From UBA285 sp049970695 (GTDB taxonomy: Archaea > Thermoproteota > Thermoprotei_A > Sulfolobales > Desulfurococcaceae): a stretch of 52,252 nucleotides of DNA. The first letter of the stretch is position 1; each line of letters opens with the position of its first letter. Below are positions 25,601 through 33,626 of this stretch, in pieces. The notes beneath the pieces are model-generated. The model did not search any database, was not told the DNA's origin, and worked only from the letters and a program-made list of their open reading frames with translations. The stretch spans positions 1 to 52,252 of the forward strand of contig JBMFML010000009.1 in the NCBI GenBank assembly GCA_049970695.1. Reading direction: 5' to 3'. A program made the translations under genes and the position numbers.

Positions 25601-26101
25601 CTAGGCCTTAGTCGTGGTCTCGAAGTCCACGCCCTCTAGTGGGAGGGTCGTCAGGCCGTACTTCTCTATTCTTTCAATAAGCCTCTTAACAGTTCTAGAC
25701 ACGTCTGTCCTGGACTTGGCCTCGGCGAGGTCGATCCACGCGACTTCCTCGGCATCCGAGCCTGGCTTGGGCTCGCCCCTCACGGTATCAGGGTCGAAGA
25801 GCACGTCGACTATTAAGTAGTGGTAGAGGACTCTGCGGTTTTCGTCGTAGACCACGTTGTTGAGGATCCAGAGCACTCCTCGTGGCTCCGCCTCTAGTCC
25901 CGTTTCTTCGAGTAATTCTCTGCGCGCTGCTTCGACGAGCTTTTCGCCGGGCTCGAGGACCCCTCCGGGCACAGACCACTTGCCCTTGCCGGGCGGGTAC
26001 CTCCTCTTGACTAGCAGTATCTTGCCATCTCGTATCAAGACAGCCCCCACGGCTGCAATGGCATGGCGGGGGTATTCCCTGTTAGAGCCCACAGTAGGCA
26101 C
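25601..26101 (-). CDS. Nudix hydrolase (ADP-ribose pyrophosphatase-like)
   Basis: About 166 residues with a complete Nudix box: GGVLEPGEKLVEAARRELLEETGLE, holding the GX5EX7REUXEEXGU pattern. It is preceded by the usual AVGAVLIRDGKILLVKR strand and a GKGKWSVPGG turn. It would hydrolyse a nucleoside diphosphate linked to another group; ADP-ribose and 8-oxo-purine nucleotides are both possible. GTG 26101 agrees with an A/T-rich element near 26124-26135; TTG 26113 is in frame. Single gene, divergent from the FMN reductase-like gene. Confidence 0.85.
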   Translation of the reverse strand: MPTVGSNREYPRHAIAAVGAVLIRDGKILLVKRRYPPGKGKWSVPGGVLEPGEKLVEAARRELLEETGLEAEPRGVLWILNNVVYDENRRVLYHYLIVDVLFDPDTVRGEPKPGSDAEEVAWIDLAEAKSRTDVSRTVKRLIERIEKYGLTTLPLEGVDFETTTKA

Positions 26102-26172
26102 CAGTGCCAGCAATTACCTGGTTAGTTTTTAGGGCGGTGTCTAGTTTTATGTGGTCCCTTGGGTGACTGTTT

Positions 26173-26931
26173 ATGAGCGAGAAACCGCAGGTCTTGATCA
26201 TAAATGCCTCGCCGAGGAAGTATGGGTCTACAGTTAAGCTCGCGCTCGTAGCCGCTAAGGGCGTAGAGGACTCTGGCGGCAGGGCAGAGCTGGTCCACCT
26301 ATACGACTACAGAATAGAGCCCTGCCTGGGCTGCGTGTCGGATGGCGAGAAGTACTGCAGGTTTCCCTGCCTGCTGAGCAGCGACGACTTCAACAAGCTA
26401 GGCGAGAAGGTGCTTGCTGCAGACGGCCTCATACTGGCAACGCCCGTCTACTGGTATGCCCCGAGTGGCCTGCTCAAGAACTTCATTGACAGGCTCACTA
26501 GCATGGAGAACATGATATTCCACAGAGGGAGGAGCCTCTTAGAGGGCAAGGTGGCGGGCTTTATCGCGGTGGGCCTAGACAGCGGCGTAATGATGGCTAT
26601 TGCCTACCTAATGACCGTCTTGAACAGCATGGGCGTTGTAATAGCTCCCTGGAGCATGGCTTACAGCCACTCAGAGAGCGTTGAGTCGGATGAAAAGGCC
26701 CTGCTAGACGCGTACAACGTTGGCTACCTCGTAGTAGAGACCATCAAGGCCCTGAAGGGCTACGGCAAGCACGTGGGCTACAACCCGCGCATCGACGTCA
26801 GAGAGCTAGCCAAGGTAGCTAAGGCAGCTGAGAGCTCTGAGGAGAGGGCCAAGAGAATTGCCAGGCTCTCTGAGCTCGCTAATGCCAGCCTACTCCCGAG
26901 AACACCTGCACACGCTATTGTAGATACTTGA
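26173..26931 (+). CDS. NADPH-dependent FMN reductase/iron-sulfur flavoprotein-like protein
   Basis: 252 residues. The N-terminal flavodoxin-like fold has NASPRKYGST for FMN phosphate binding, then a Cys cluster (CLGCVSDGEKYCRFPC), then ATPVYWYAPSGLLKNFIDR. The four Cys could hold a metal or cluster as in archaeal iron-sulfur flavoproteins, although the spacing is not the classic compact one. ATG 26173 follows GGGTGA at 26161-26166. The last 42 nt overlap, tail to tail, the RibL-like gene on the other strand. Confidence 0.8.
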   Translation: MSEKPQVLIINASPRKYGSTVKLALVAAKGVEDSGGRAELVHLYDYRIEPCLGCVSDGEKYCRFPCLLSSDDFNKLGEKVLAADGLILATPVYWYAPSGLLKNFIDRLTSMENMIFHRGRSLLEGKVAGFIAVGLDSGVMMAIAYLMTVLNSMGVVIAPWSMAYSHSESVESDEKALLDAYNVGYLVVETIKALKGYGKHVGYNPRIDVRELAKVAKAAESSEERAKRIARLSELANASLLPRTPAHAIVDT

Positions 26932-27594
26932 AGAGCTCCACGGACCAATTCTGCTCGGAAGCTTGGTTACTTTCACGCTGTGAAGCCCCCGCTTTTCGAG
27001 CATGGCTTTCAGCTCCTCCGGCGTAATCCACTGGTCAGGCCCGAGCAGGACTATGTCCGGCTTCTCCTCTTCAATGGGCTTTAGGAAGTCGGCGAGGTCC
27101 CCCAGCCTGGCGCGAGACACATACTTCAAGCTTTCAACGACCCTTAGCCTATCCCCCTCGCTCAGCGCGGGCTTCCTCCCCTTGAACTTCTCGAAGTTCG
27201 TGTCCCTCGAAACCACTACGCAGACCTCGCCGAGGCTCCACGCGTACTTCAAGAGCTCTACGTGGCCCGGGTGCAGGAACTCGAAGCTTCCCGCGACGAG
27301 GACCCTTGGCCTCTTGTAGAGCCGGCTCAGCGGCTTCCAGCTAGCGCTCTTAATGAGCCCCTGCAGCCTCAGCGCGTCTAGCAGCCCCTCTGCATAGGCA
27401 ATGCACGCCAGGCTCGTGAAGTAGTCGCCCCTCTCGAAGTAGTAGCGCGAGTCTGAGAGGTACGACTTCGCCAGCTCTACGATTTCCGCGGCCTCAGGAG
27501 GCAGCGCCTCGCGCCTGGCTTCTTCGAGAAACTGCTCGACGTTTAAGATGTAGGCCTTAATTCTCTCAGCGAGCTCTTCCAACCTCGCAGTCAC
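26890..27594 (-). CDS. DUF357 domain fused to a cytidylyltransferase (FAD synthase RibL-like)
   Basis: About 234 residues. The first 80 or so form an all-helical DUF357-type domain (VEQFLEEARREAL, YYFERGDYFTSLACIAYAEGLLDALRL). The rest is a nucleotidyltransferase with GSFEFLHPGHVELL (the HxGH motif) and a C-terminal GPWSSSSIY in the ISSTxIR position. Archaeal RibL makes FAD from FMN and ATP/CTP, which fits the FMN enzyme beside it, but phospholipid or coenzyme roles are also possible. GTG 27594 sits right at the predicted transcription start, so the message may be leaderless. The 3' end overlaps the FMN reductase gene by 42 nt. Confidence 0.78.
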   Translation of the reverse strand: MTARLEELAERIKAYILNVEQFLEEARREALPPEAAEIVELAKSYLSDSRYYFERGDYFTSLACIAYAEGLLDALRLQGLIKSASWKPLSRLYKRPRVLVAGSFEFLHPGHVELLKYAWSLGEVCVVVSRDTNFEKFKGRKPALSEGDRLRVVESLKYVSRARLGDLADFLKPIEEEKPDIVLLGPDQWITPEELKAMLEKRGLHSVKVTKLPSRIGPWSSSSIYNSVCRCSRE

Positions 27595-27617
27595 CGGGCT
27601 CCTATTTTGTGTTAATA

Positions 27618-27694
27618 GTTTCTTAAAGCGTGAGTAACATACCAACACGGGTCCTAGGAGCTCTAGCTACGAGCCGGTAGCTCAGCTTATAAAC
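27618..27694. promoter_or_regulatory. Divergent TATA boxes
   Basis: CGCTTTAAGAAAC on the minus strand (27618-27629) is placed for a start near 27596. GCTTATAAAC on the plus strand (27685-27694) is placed for a start near 27714. Both predicted starts fall within a few nt of GTG codons, suggesting leaderless transcripts for both genes. Confidence 0.45.
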
Positions 27695-27719
27695 TCGCTT
27701 GGACATGTCTCATCTTACA

Positions 27720-28103
27720 GTGCCTGTGGAGAAAGTGCCGCAGCCCCCGGGGAGGCCATTGCTTAAAGCAACACCATACAAGCGGCCCGAGGCTTGTGTG
27801 CTTGTCTTAGGCGATGTTACAGAGAAAACAGCTAGTAGGCTTCTCAGGCTGCTCAGGCTTTATGGGACTAGGGGGCTTAAGCTAGTAGTAGTCGCCTCGG
27901 AGAGCACTCCGAGAAAGCTGGAGGCCCTCAGGGACTTCTTGTTCAGCAACTACGCGTTTACTCTCGAAGTCTACGTAGTAAGCCCCGAGGAGCTTAGTAG
28001 AGTAGTGGGCGACCTCAGTCGCGTAGATGCTGTGCTAGCAAGCAACAGTGAACTCCTTTTGCAACTACCCGAAGAACTGAGGAGCAAGGCCGAGGTGGTT
28101 TAG
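27720..28103 (+). CDS. Hypothetical protein upstream of a radical SAM gene
   Basis: Not recognised. About 127 residues; two hydrophobic strands (CVLVLGDV and LKLVVVASES) alternate with helices, giving an alpha/beta look like a small Rossmann- or DUF-type domain. The end (DAVLASNSELLLQLPEELRSK) resembles the tail of a receiver-like fold. GTG 27720 is placed at the predicted transcription start; ATG 27705 is in frame. Its stop codon lies inside the ribosome-site region of the radical SAM gene, so the two are very likely co-transcribed and may work together. Confidence 0.6.
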   Translation: MPVEKVPQPPGRPLLKATPYKRPEACVLVLGDVTEKTASRLLRLLRLYGTRGLKLVVVASESTPRKLEALRDFLFSNYAFTLEVYVVSPEELSRVVGDLSRVDAVLASNSELLLQLPEELRSKAEVV

Positions 28104-28107
28104 GCTG
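28092..28107 (+). promoter_or_regulatory. Ribosome site pointing to a CTG start (radical SAM gene)
   Basis: GAGGTG (28092-28097), seven nt, then CTG (28105-28107). No ATG, GTG or TTG lies in this frame between the upstream stop TGA and ATG 28141, while residues FEVVITTDRT between CTG and that ATG look like the conserved first strand of the family. Confidence 0.55.
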
Positions 28108-29619
28108 GTCTTCGAAGTCGTCATAACAACTGACAGGACCATGATGACTAACCACCGCGGCAAGGAGTTCTTGGGCTTCGTGGCAACGGGCCCGCCTATA
28201 GGCATGCCGGAGTCCCTCTGGCTCGCGATTTGCGCACCAAAGATTAAGGTCGACGAGCTTGGAAGGCCCCGCGAAGCCCCCTATGGATTGAGGAAAATAG
28301 AGGCGGCCCTCCAAGACGCGGGCTTCAACGCGGCAGTAGTAGACCCCGACCACTTACACAAGCACTTGGACACTGTAAAGGTCATTCTAATAGGACACCA
28401 CGACTACTTCGCGTACGGCCCACCTAGTAGTGAGTGGTGGAGCATAACGGGGCTAGAGCCTGTTAACAGGAGGAGCTTCATAAAGTTCATGAACAGCCCT
28501 GCCGTGAGAAAGGCCAAGGAGAAGAAGGCCAGGATAATCGTGGGGGGGCCGGCGGCGTGGCAGTGGCTCTACGAGCTAGAGCTGGCCGAAAAGTGGGGCG
28601 TTGACACCATTGTAGACGGCGAAGGCGAGAAGGTAGTAGTAGAGCTCGTTGACAAGGCCCTGAGGGGAGAGCAGCTTCCAAAGTACGTCTACGTTGGAGT
28701 TGACAATGTGCCTAAAGTCGAAGAAATACCGGTCATCAAGGGCGCCAGCGTAAACGGCCTAGTGGAGATAATGAGGGGCTGCCAGCGCGGTTGCAAGTTC
28801 TGCAGCGTCACTCTGAGGCCCCTCAGGTTCATACCACTAGAGAAAATCATTGCGGAGATAGAGGTGAACTTGAGAGCAGGCGTTAAGGGCGTGATACTGC
28901 ACAGCGAAGATGTCTTGCTATACCACGCAGACGGCATTAAGCCGAGGCCTGAGCCCCTAATAAAGCTCCACGAGGAGGTCATCAAGAAGATTGGTGAAGA
29001 GAGAAGCCTTGCGTGGTCGCACGCAAGCCTCGCGGCAATTAAGTACGCTGAGGAGAGCTACAGGCTGGTGTCAAAGCTGATGAACGAGTACGTGCTGAAC
29101 GAGCACAGGAGGTTCCTCGGCGTGGAAGTAGGTATCGAGACGGGCAGCCCAAGGCTTGCTAGGAAGATAATGGTGGCGAAGTCCCTGCCGTACCCCCCCG
29201 AGCAGTGGCCAGACGTCGTTGAAGACGCCTTTAGAATCATGCACGAAAACATGATAATACCGGCTGCAACAGTCATACTCGGGCTCCCGGAGGAGACCCC
29301 CGACGACGTTGTCAAGACCATAGAGCTCGTCGAGAGGCTGAGGCCCTACAGGAGCCTCATAGTGCCAATGTTCTTCGTGCCCATGGGCGCCCTGAAGAAG
29401 AACAAGTGGTTCTTGAGAGACAACTTGAGGCCCGAGCACGTGGAAGCCATTATGAAGATGTATGAGCACGCGCGGCGCTGGGTTCCAGACATCATGAAGA
29501 TCTACATGAAGTCGCCTGTATACGCCCCCGTGAAGTTCTTGCTCAAGTACTTCCTCTGGTACGTCGACAGGAAAGTCGAGAAAATGCGGCACAAGCTCGA
29601 GGAAATGATTAAAAAGTAA
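28105..29619 (+). CDS. B12-binding-domain radical SAM protein, probable CTG start
   Basis: About 504 residues. The N-terminal region looks like a cobalamin-binding-like fold (YGLRKIEAALQDAGF, VVDPDHL, IIVGGPAAW). A radical SAM core follows with CQRGCKFC, the CxxxCxxC cluster ligands, and ETGSPRL plus GLPEETPDDVVKTI farther on. Members of this class are widespread in archaea; substrates are mostly unknown. The first canonical start is ATG 28141, but the codons before it continue the family's N-terminal strand back to CTG 28105 behind an ideal ribosome site. It follows the small hypothetical gene with one nt between stop and CTG. Confidence 0.85.
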   Translation: MVFEVVITTDRTMMTNHRGKEFLGFVATGPPIGMPESLWLAICAPKIKVDELGRPREAPYGLRKIEAALQDAGFNAAVVDPDHLHKHLDTVKVILIGHHDYFAYGPPSSEWWSITGLEPVNRRSFIKFMNSPAVRKAKEKKARIIVGGPAAWQWLYELELAEKWGVDTIVDGEGEKVVVELVDKALRGEQLPKYVYVGVDNVPKVEEIPVIKGASVNGLVEIMRGCQRGCKFCSVTLRPLRFIPLEKIIAEIEVNLRAGVKGVILHSEDVLLYHADGIKPRPEPLIKLHEEVIKKIGEERSLAWSHASLAAIKYAEESYRLVSKLMNEYVLNEHRRFLGVEVGIETGSPRLARKIMVAKSLPYPPEQWPDVVEDAFRIMHENMIIPAATVILGLPEETPDDVVKTIELVERLRPYRSLIVPMFFVPMGALKKNKWFLRDNLRPEHVEAIMKMYEHARRWVPDIMKIYMKSPVYAPVKFLLKYFLWYVDRKVEKMRHKLEEMIKK

Positions 29620-29667
29620 AAGTTGTCTATTACCCAGTAAAGTCCGTAGATGCCGGGTGAAGCGCTA

Positions 29668-31197
29668 GTGGAGACGTTTTACATCACGACGCCAATTTAC
29701 TACCCAAACGCACCGCCGCACGTAGGCCACGCCTACACTACGGTTTTTGCAGACGTAGTAGCGAGGTACAAGAGGCTGCTGGGATACAAGGTGTTCTTCT
29801 TAACGGGCAACGACGAGCACGGATTGAAGCTGCAGAAGGCGGCCGAGGCTCTCGGAAAAGCCCCCAAGGACTTCGTAGACGAAATGGCGGCGGTATTCAA
29901 GAACTACTGGAAGAGCCTCAACGTAGAGTACGACCACTTCATAAGAACGACTGACAGCTACCACGAAGAAACAGTCAAGTACGCGTTTAGCTACATCTAC
30001 AAGAAGGGCCTGATATACAAGGCAAGCTACAGCGGCCTCTACTGCGTTGAGTGCGAGAAGTACTACTCGCCAGGCGAGTACGTGCTGGTTGATGGAAAGC
30101 CCTACTGCCCGCTCCACAACAAGCCGCTCGAGTACATGGAGGAGGAAACTTACTACTTCAAGCTGAGCGAGTTCAAAGACTACCTCTTAGATGTCTTGAA
30201 GAACAAGGACATAGTGTACCCGAGGAGCTACGCAGATGAAGTAGTCTCGAAGCTCGAGAAGGAGGGCCTCAGAGACATATCAGTGGCTAGGCCCGTGGAG
30301 AGGGTTTGGTGGGGCATACCGGTACCCTTCGACGAGAAGTACGTGATATACGTGTGGTTCGACGCGCTTCTAAACTACGTGAGTGCAATAGGCTTTCTCA
30401 GCGACAGGGAGAGGTTCAGAGAGTACTGGAGCAACGTGCACCACGTAATAGGCAAGGACATACTGTGGTTCCACACAGTAGTCTGGTTCTCGCTCCTCAA
30501 GGCACTGGACCTCGAGCCCCCGAAGAAGCTGATAGTCCACGCGTTCCTGACCATGAAGGGCGCCAAGATGAGCAAGAGCGTTGGAAACGTCGTTACAATA
30601 GAAGAGCTGCTCGAGAGGTACGGCTCCGCAGATGCTGCGAGGTACTTGCTAATGAGGATTTTCAACATGGACAAAGACAGCGAGTTCAGCTTCGACTTGC
30701 TCGACAGCATATACGAGAGCGAGCTGGCAGACACCTACGGAAACCTCGTGAGGAGGATTGGCGTACTCGCCCAGAAGAAGGCAGATGGCAAGGTCTACAG
30801 GAGAAGCGTCGACTCCAAGATAGCAGAAGTCATCGAGGAAAAGCTCGGCGAGTACGCGGAGGCCATGAGCAACTTCGAAGTCTCTAGGGCAGCCGTAGCA
30901 GCGATGGACGTTGCGAGGGCGGCCAATCAGTACTTAAACGAGACAAAGCCTTGGGAGAAAAGCGAGCCAGGCAAGGAGCTCTACAGCACTCTCGAGGCGG
31001 TGAGAGCAGCAACCATAATGCTCTACCCATTCACGCCTTCTGCTTCAATGCTCGTGGCCAGGTCTTTTGGCTTCTCAATAGAAAACCCGTTTAAGGCCAA
31101 GCTCGAATCTGTCGAAAGGTACAACATAGTAAAGGCGCCAATACTCTTCAGGAAGAAGGAGAGGGCGCCGGCGAAGAAGCAGGTAGAGCAGAGTTGA
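29668..31197 (+). CDS. metG: Methionyl-tRNA synthetase, bacterial-type architecture
   Basis: About 510 residues. The class I signatures are PPHVGHAYTT (HxGH) and KMSKS (in KGAKMSKSVGN). FYITTPIYYPNAPPHVGHAYTT, GNDEHGLKLQKAAE and VIYVWFDALLNYVSAIG are closer to bacterial MetRS of the short type than to the longer archaeal/eukaryotic form. One zinc-knuckle remnant (CVECEKY...CPLH) is present. There is no C-terminal tRNA-binding extension. GTG 29668 lies seven nt after GGGTGA and begins the protein two residues before the family's first strand; ATG 29650 is in frame. It overlaps the ROK kinase gene by four nt. Confidence 0.92.
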   Translation: METFYITTPIYYPNAPPHVGHAYTTVFADVVARYKRLLGYKVFFLTGNDEHGLKLQKAAEALGKAPKDFVDEMAAVFKNYWKSLNVEYDHFIRTTDSYHEETVKYAFSYIYKKGLIYKASYSGLYCVECEKYYSPGEYVLVDGKPYCPLHNKPLEYMEEETYYFKLSEFKDYLLDVLKNKDIVYPRSYADEVVSKLEKEGLRDISVARPVERVWWGIPVPFDEKYVIYVWFDALLNYVSAIGFLSDRERFREYWSNVHHVIGKDILWFHTVVWFSLLKALDLEPPKKLIVHAFLTMKGAKMSKSVGNVVTIEELLERYGSADAARYLLMRIFNMDKDSEFSFDLLDSIYESELADTYGNLVRRIGVLAQKKADGKVYRRSVDSKIAEVIEEKLGEYAEAMSNFEVSRAAVAAMDVARAANQYLNETKPWEKSEPGKELYSTLEAVRAATIMLYPFTPSASMLVARSFGFSIENPFKAKLESVERYNIVKAPILFRKKERAPAKKQVEQS

Positions 31198-32189
31198 AGT
31201 ACTACATTGCAGTCGACGTGGGAGCGACAAATACTAGAATAGCCCTCTGCAGCGAGAGTAAAGTGCTCGATAAAGTCGTGGAGCCCACTCCCAGGTCTGG
31301 AAACGAGTACACAATTGCAGAGTTCATTGCTAGGAAAATTGAAGAAAAGTGGGGGGAGTTCTTAAACCGCGTGGAGTCTATCGGGGTCGGCACTATAGGC
31401 CCCCTCGACATCAAGAGGGGTATTGTGGTCTCGGCAGCAAATCTTCCAATACGCACTTTCCACTTGCTAGAACCCCTCGTTAAGCGGTTTAAAAAGCCCG
31501 TTTACGTGGCTAACGACGCAGTTTCAGCGGCTTGGGGCGAGAAGCACTATGGTGCTGGCGTAGGCTACGAGAACCTGGTCTACGTGACGCTGAGCACGGG
31601 CATCGGTGTTGGAGTAGTAGTAGATGGGCACCTGCTACTGGGCAAGATGGGCAATGCCCACGAAGCGGGGCACTTAGTAGTGAACTTCGAGTCGGAGCTT
31701 CCCTGCGGCTGTGGGGGGCGCGGCCACTGGGAGTCCTATGCAGGTGGGGCTAACCTGCCGAGGGTTGCCAGGTACGTCTACGAGAAGACTGGCGTGAAGA
31801 CGGAGCTCGCAGAGCTCATTGCAAGCGGTAGAGAGGTGACCGCGAAGACCATCTTCGACTACTACAGGAGGGGCGACGAGCTGGCGAGGAGGGTAGTAGA
31901 GCTCTTCTTAAAGGCGACGGCTGCCGGGCTCGCGTCTGTCATAAACGCCTACGACCCAGAAGTCCTGATTCTCGGTGGCAGCGTCTTCTTAAGCAACGTC
32001 GACATACTCTACGAAAAAATAGTCGAGCTGGTTAGAGAAAACGTGGTCACGGAAATGCCCGTGATAAAGCCAACGAGTTTTGGAGACGACGTTGGGCTCT
32101 ATGGAGCACTCGCAATTGCAGCCCACACTCCGAGCGCGCTGAAGAAAGTTCAGGATCCCTTAATAGCCAAGTTGCTGAGCGGAAAGTAA
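31194..32189 (+). CDS. ROK family sugar kinase (glucokinase-like)
   Basis: 331 residues. The ATP-binding motif DVGATNTR is at the N-terminus. The catalytic region VANDAVSAAWGE precedes STGIGVGVVVDG. The ROK signature includes the zinc-site CGCGGRGHWES, and the hexokinase-like GGSVFL is near the end. Crenarchaeal ROK kinases phosphorylate glucose and related hexoses with ATP. The start is TTG in TTGA, overlapping the metG stop. Co-transcribed with metG; the sugar cannot be fixed. Confidence 0.87.
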   Translation: MKYYIAVDVGATNTRIALCSESKVLDKVVEPTPRSGNEYTIAEFIARKIEEKWGEFLNRVESIGVGTIGPLDIKRGIVVSAANLPIRTFHLLEPLVKRFKKPVYVANDAVSAAWGEKHYGAGVGYENLVYVTLSTGIGVGVVVDGHLLLGKMGNAHEAGHLVVNFESELPCGCGGRGHWESYAGGANLPRVARYVYEKTGVKTELAELIASGREVTAKTIFDYYRRGDELARRVVELFLKATAAGLASVINAYDPEVLILGGSVFLSNVDILYEKIVELVRENVVTEMPVIKPTSFGDDVGLYGALAIAAHTPSALKKVQDPLIAKLLSGK

Positions 32190-32229
32190 GCGGCCTGTCT
32201 CAAGCCGCTGTCATTACTCGGAGCACTTT

Positions 32230-33567
32230 TCAGCCCGCTGCAACCATAGTTGCTACTTCTACTAGGGCAGCGGCAGCCAGCAGTACCACTCCTGCCGCAG
32301 AGTACGTGGCCAGCTTCCTCCAGCTACCGTAGAAAGATGATGCTGCCAAGAGCACAGCGTAGGCGAAGACCTCGAGCAGCGCGTGTGGATACACTAGAAC
32401 AAGTATGGCACTCGGCTGAGCAGCCCCGCTCATTACTAGAACTCCGAGCATGGCACCAGCCGTGTAAGCACCATTTATGAGCGCAATACTCCCAATGAGG
32501 GGCACTAGGGCGCCGGCTGAAATCGAGAAGTTGTTCACGAATATTACGAAGAAGAGGAGTAGGGGCCCTGCGGCCCTCAAGGCCCTGAGCTCTACTGCTA
32601 CGTTGAGCAGGAACCTGTAAACTTCGTAGCCAGCTACGCCTGCCAGGAAGCCCGAGAACATTGCCAAGTAGAGGAGTCCATAAGCTACCAAGACCCTAGC
32701 TGTAAAGCCCTTTTCGCGCATAACGAGTGGCGTAGTTGCCAACAGCAGCCCAGCACCGCCCATTACGTACGGGCTGGGCAAGATTCCTGCGTACGCTACC
32801 ACGATGCTGAGCCCTACTGCGGTCAGGTAAAGCCCCACGACGAGTCTCGGCGTGGGTTCGCGGATCTCTCCAAGGCCCCCAACGGCTGCTGCCTCGGGGG
32901 GCTCCGGGTGCCTGCCGTGCACGTCATCTACGTGCTTGTTAAAGCCTCTTGCAACTCTGTAGCCCATGTATGCTACGTAGAGCCCCATGGTTACTACTGC
33001 TAGTGCTAAGTCCACTGCCGCATTTAGCCACGTGTACTCCTTTGTGAGCTTTTTTCCAAGCAATACTTCTTCTTCGCTTGCAGCGTGCCTTCTCAGTGCT
33101 CTCTCGGCCAGGCACAGCAAGACCGGGTACGAGACCCCGCCACTCAGGAAAGCAAGGAGCAGGGCTGTGGCGGGGCTTGGAAGGAGGCTTCTCTCAATCA
33201 TGCTCTTTAAGTAGTGTAGTGCGCCAGTGTAGTCTACGCCGATCTTCCAGTAGTATGTGGTGAGCGCGCTCTTGTAGAAGTGCTCTCTGAGATCCCGCAT
33301 TAGCAAGTAAGAAGCCGCCATAGAGGACGCCGTGTAGCCAAATAGAAGTACTGAACCCCACGTGAGCATTTGCGACGCGACGAGCTCTTCAACAACGCCA
33401 CCTCCCCCGAGCAGCAGATTAACGGTTTTCGTAATGCCCAGCATTAGTAGTACAAAGGCGGGTGCGGCAAAGAGTGCTGGAAGAGAGAGCACTCCTGCGC
33501 TAAGCTTCTTGAATTCAAGTGACTTCACAACTTGCCCGAGGACGTCTTGCTGCTCTGGTTGAGACAC
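32230..33567 (-). CDS. Multi-pass membrane protein with a SpoIIM-like (DUF95) C-terminal region
   Basis: 445 residues with about ten membrane helices. The last third has the pattern of the stage II sporulation protein M-type family: FVNNFSISAGAL, then INGAYTAGAML, then VLVYPHALLEVFAYAVLLA. The function of archaeal members is unknown; they are thought to shape or span the membrane. The N-terminal half (AASYLLMRDLREHFYKS, LNAAVDLALAVVTMGLYVAYMGYRVARGFNKHV) is a DUF4234-like helical bundle. GTG 33567 follows GAGGTG by about seven nt. Divergent from the asparaginase gene. Confidence 0.65.
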   Translation of the reverse strand: MSQPEQQDVLGQVVKSLEFKKLSAGVLSLPALFAAPAFVLLMLGITKTVNLLLGGGGVVEELVASQMLTWGSVLLFGYTASSMAASYLLMRDLREHFYKSALTTYYWKIGVDYTGALHYLKSMIERSLLPSPATALLLAFLSGGVSYPVLLCLAERALRRHAASEEEVLLGKKLTKEYTWLNAAVDLALAVVTMGLYVAYMGYRVARGFNKHVDDVHGRHPEPPEAAAVGGLGEIREPTPRLVVGLYLTAVGLSIVVAYAGILPSPYVMGGAGLLLATTPLVMREKGFTARVLVAYGLLYLAMFSGFLAGVAGYEVYRFLLNVAVELRALRAAGPLLLFFVIFVNNFSISAGALVPLIGSIALINGAYTAGAMLGVLVMSGAAQPSAILVLVYPHALLEVFAYAVLLAASSFYGSWRKLATYSAAGVVLLAAAALVEVATMVAAG

Positions 33568-33583
33568 CGAGGGGCACCTCGCG

Positions 33584-33611
33584 TTATTTAAGGCCTGCCC
33601 GAATTAATATA
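33584..33611. promoter_or_regulatory. Divergent TATA boxes
   Basis: GGCCTTAAATAAC read on the minus strand (about 33584-33595) and GAATTAATATA on the plus strand (33601-33611). The plus-strand box is placed so that transcription would begin at about the ATG 33627, a leaderless message for the asparaginase gene. Confidence 0.45.
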
Positions 33612-33626
33612 GGGCCCGGGATCTCA

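Noticed and set aside
27670..27700. tRNA-like string GAGCCGGTAGCTCAGC
   Set aside because: It looks like a tRNA 5' end and D arm, but no anticodon arm, T arm or matching acceptor follows, and it overlaps a TATA box and gene start.
29071..29592. 173-residue antisense frame over the radical SAM gene
   Set aside because: No family features; mirrors the codon structure of the real gene.
30306..30887. 193-residue alternative frame inside metG
   Set aside because: Arg/Gln-rich shadow of a strongly conserved MetRS region containing KMSKS.
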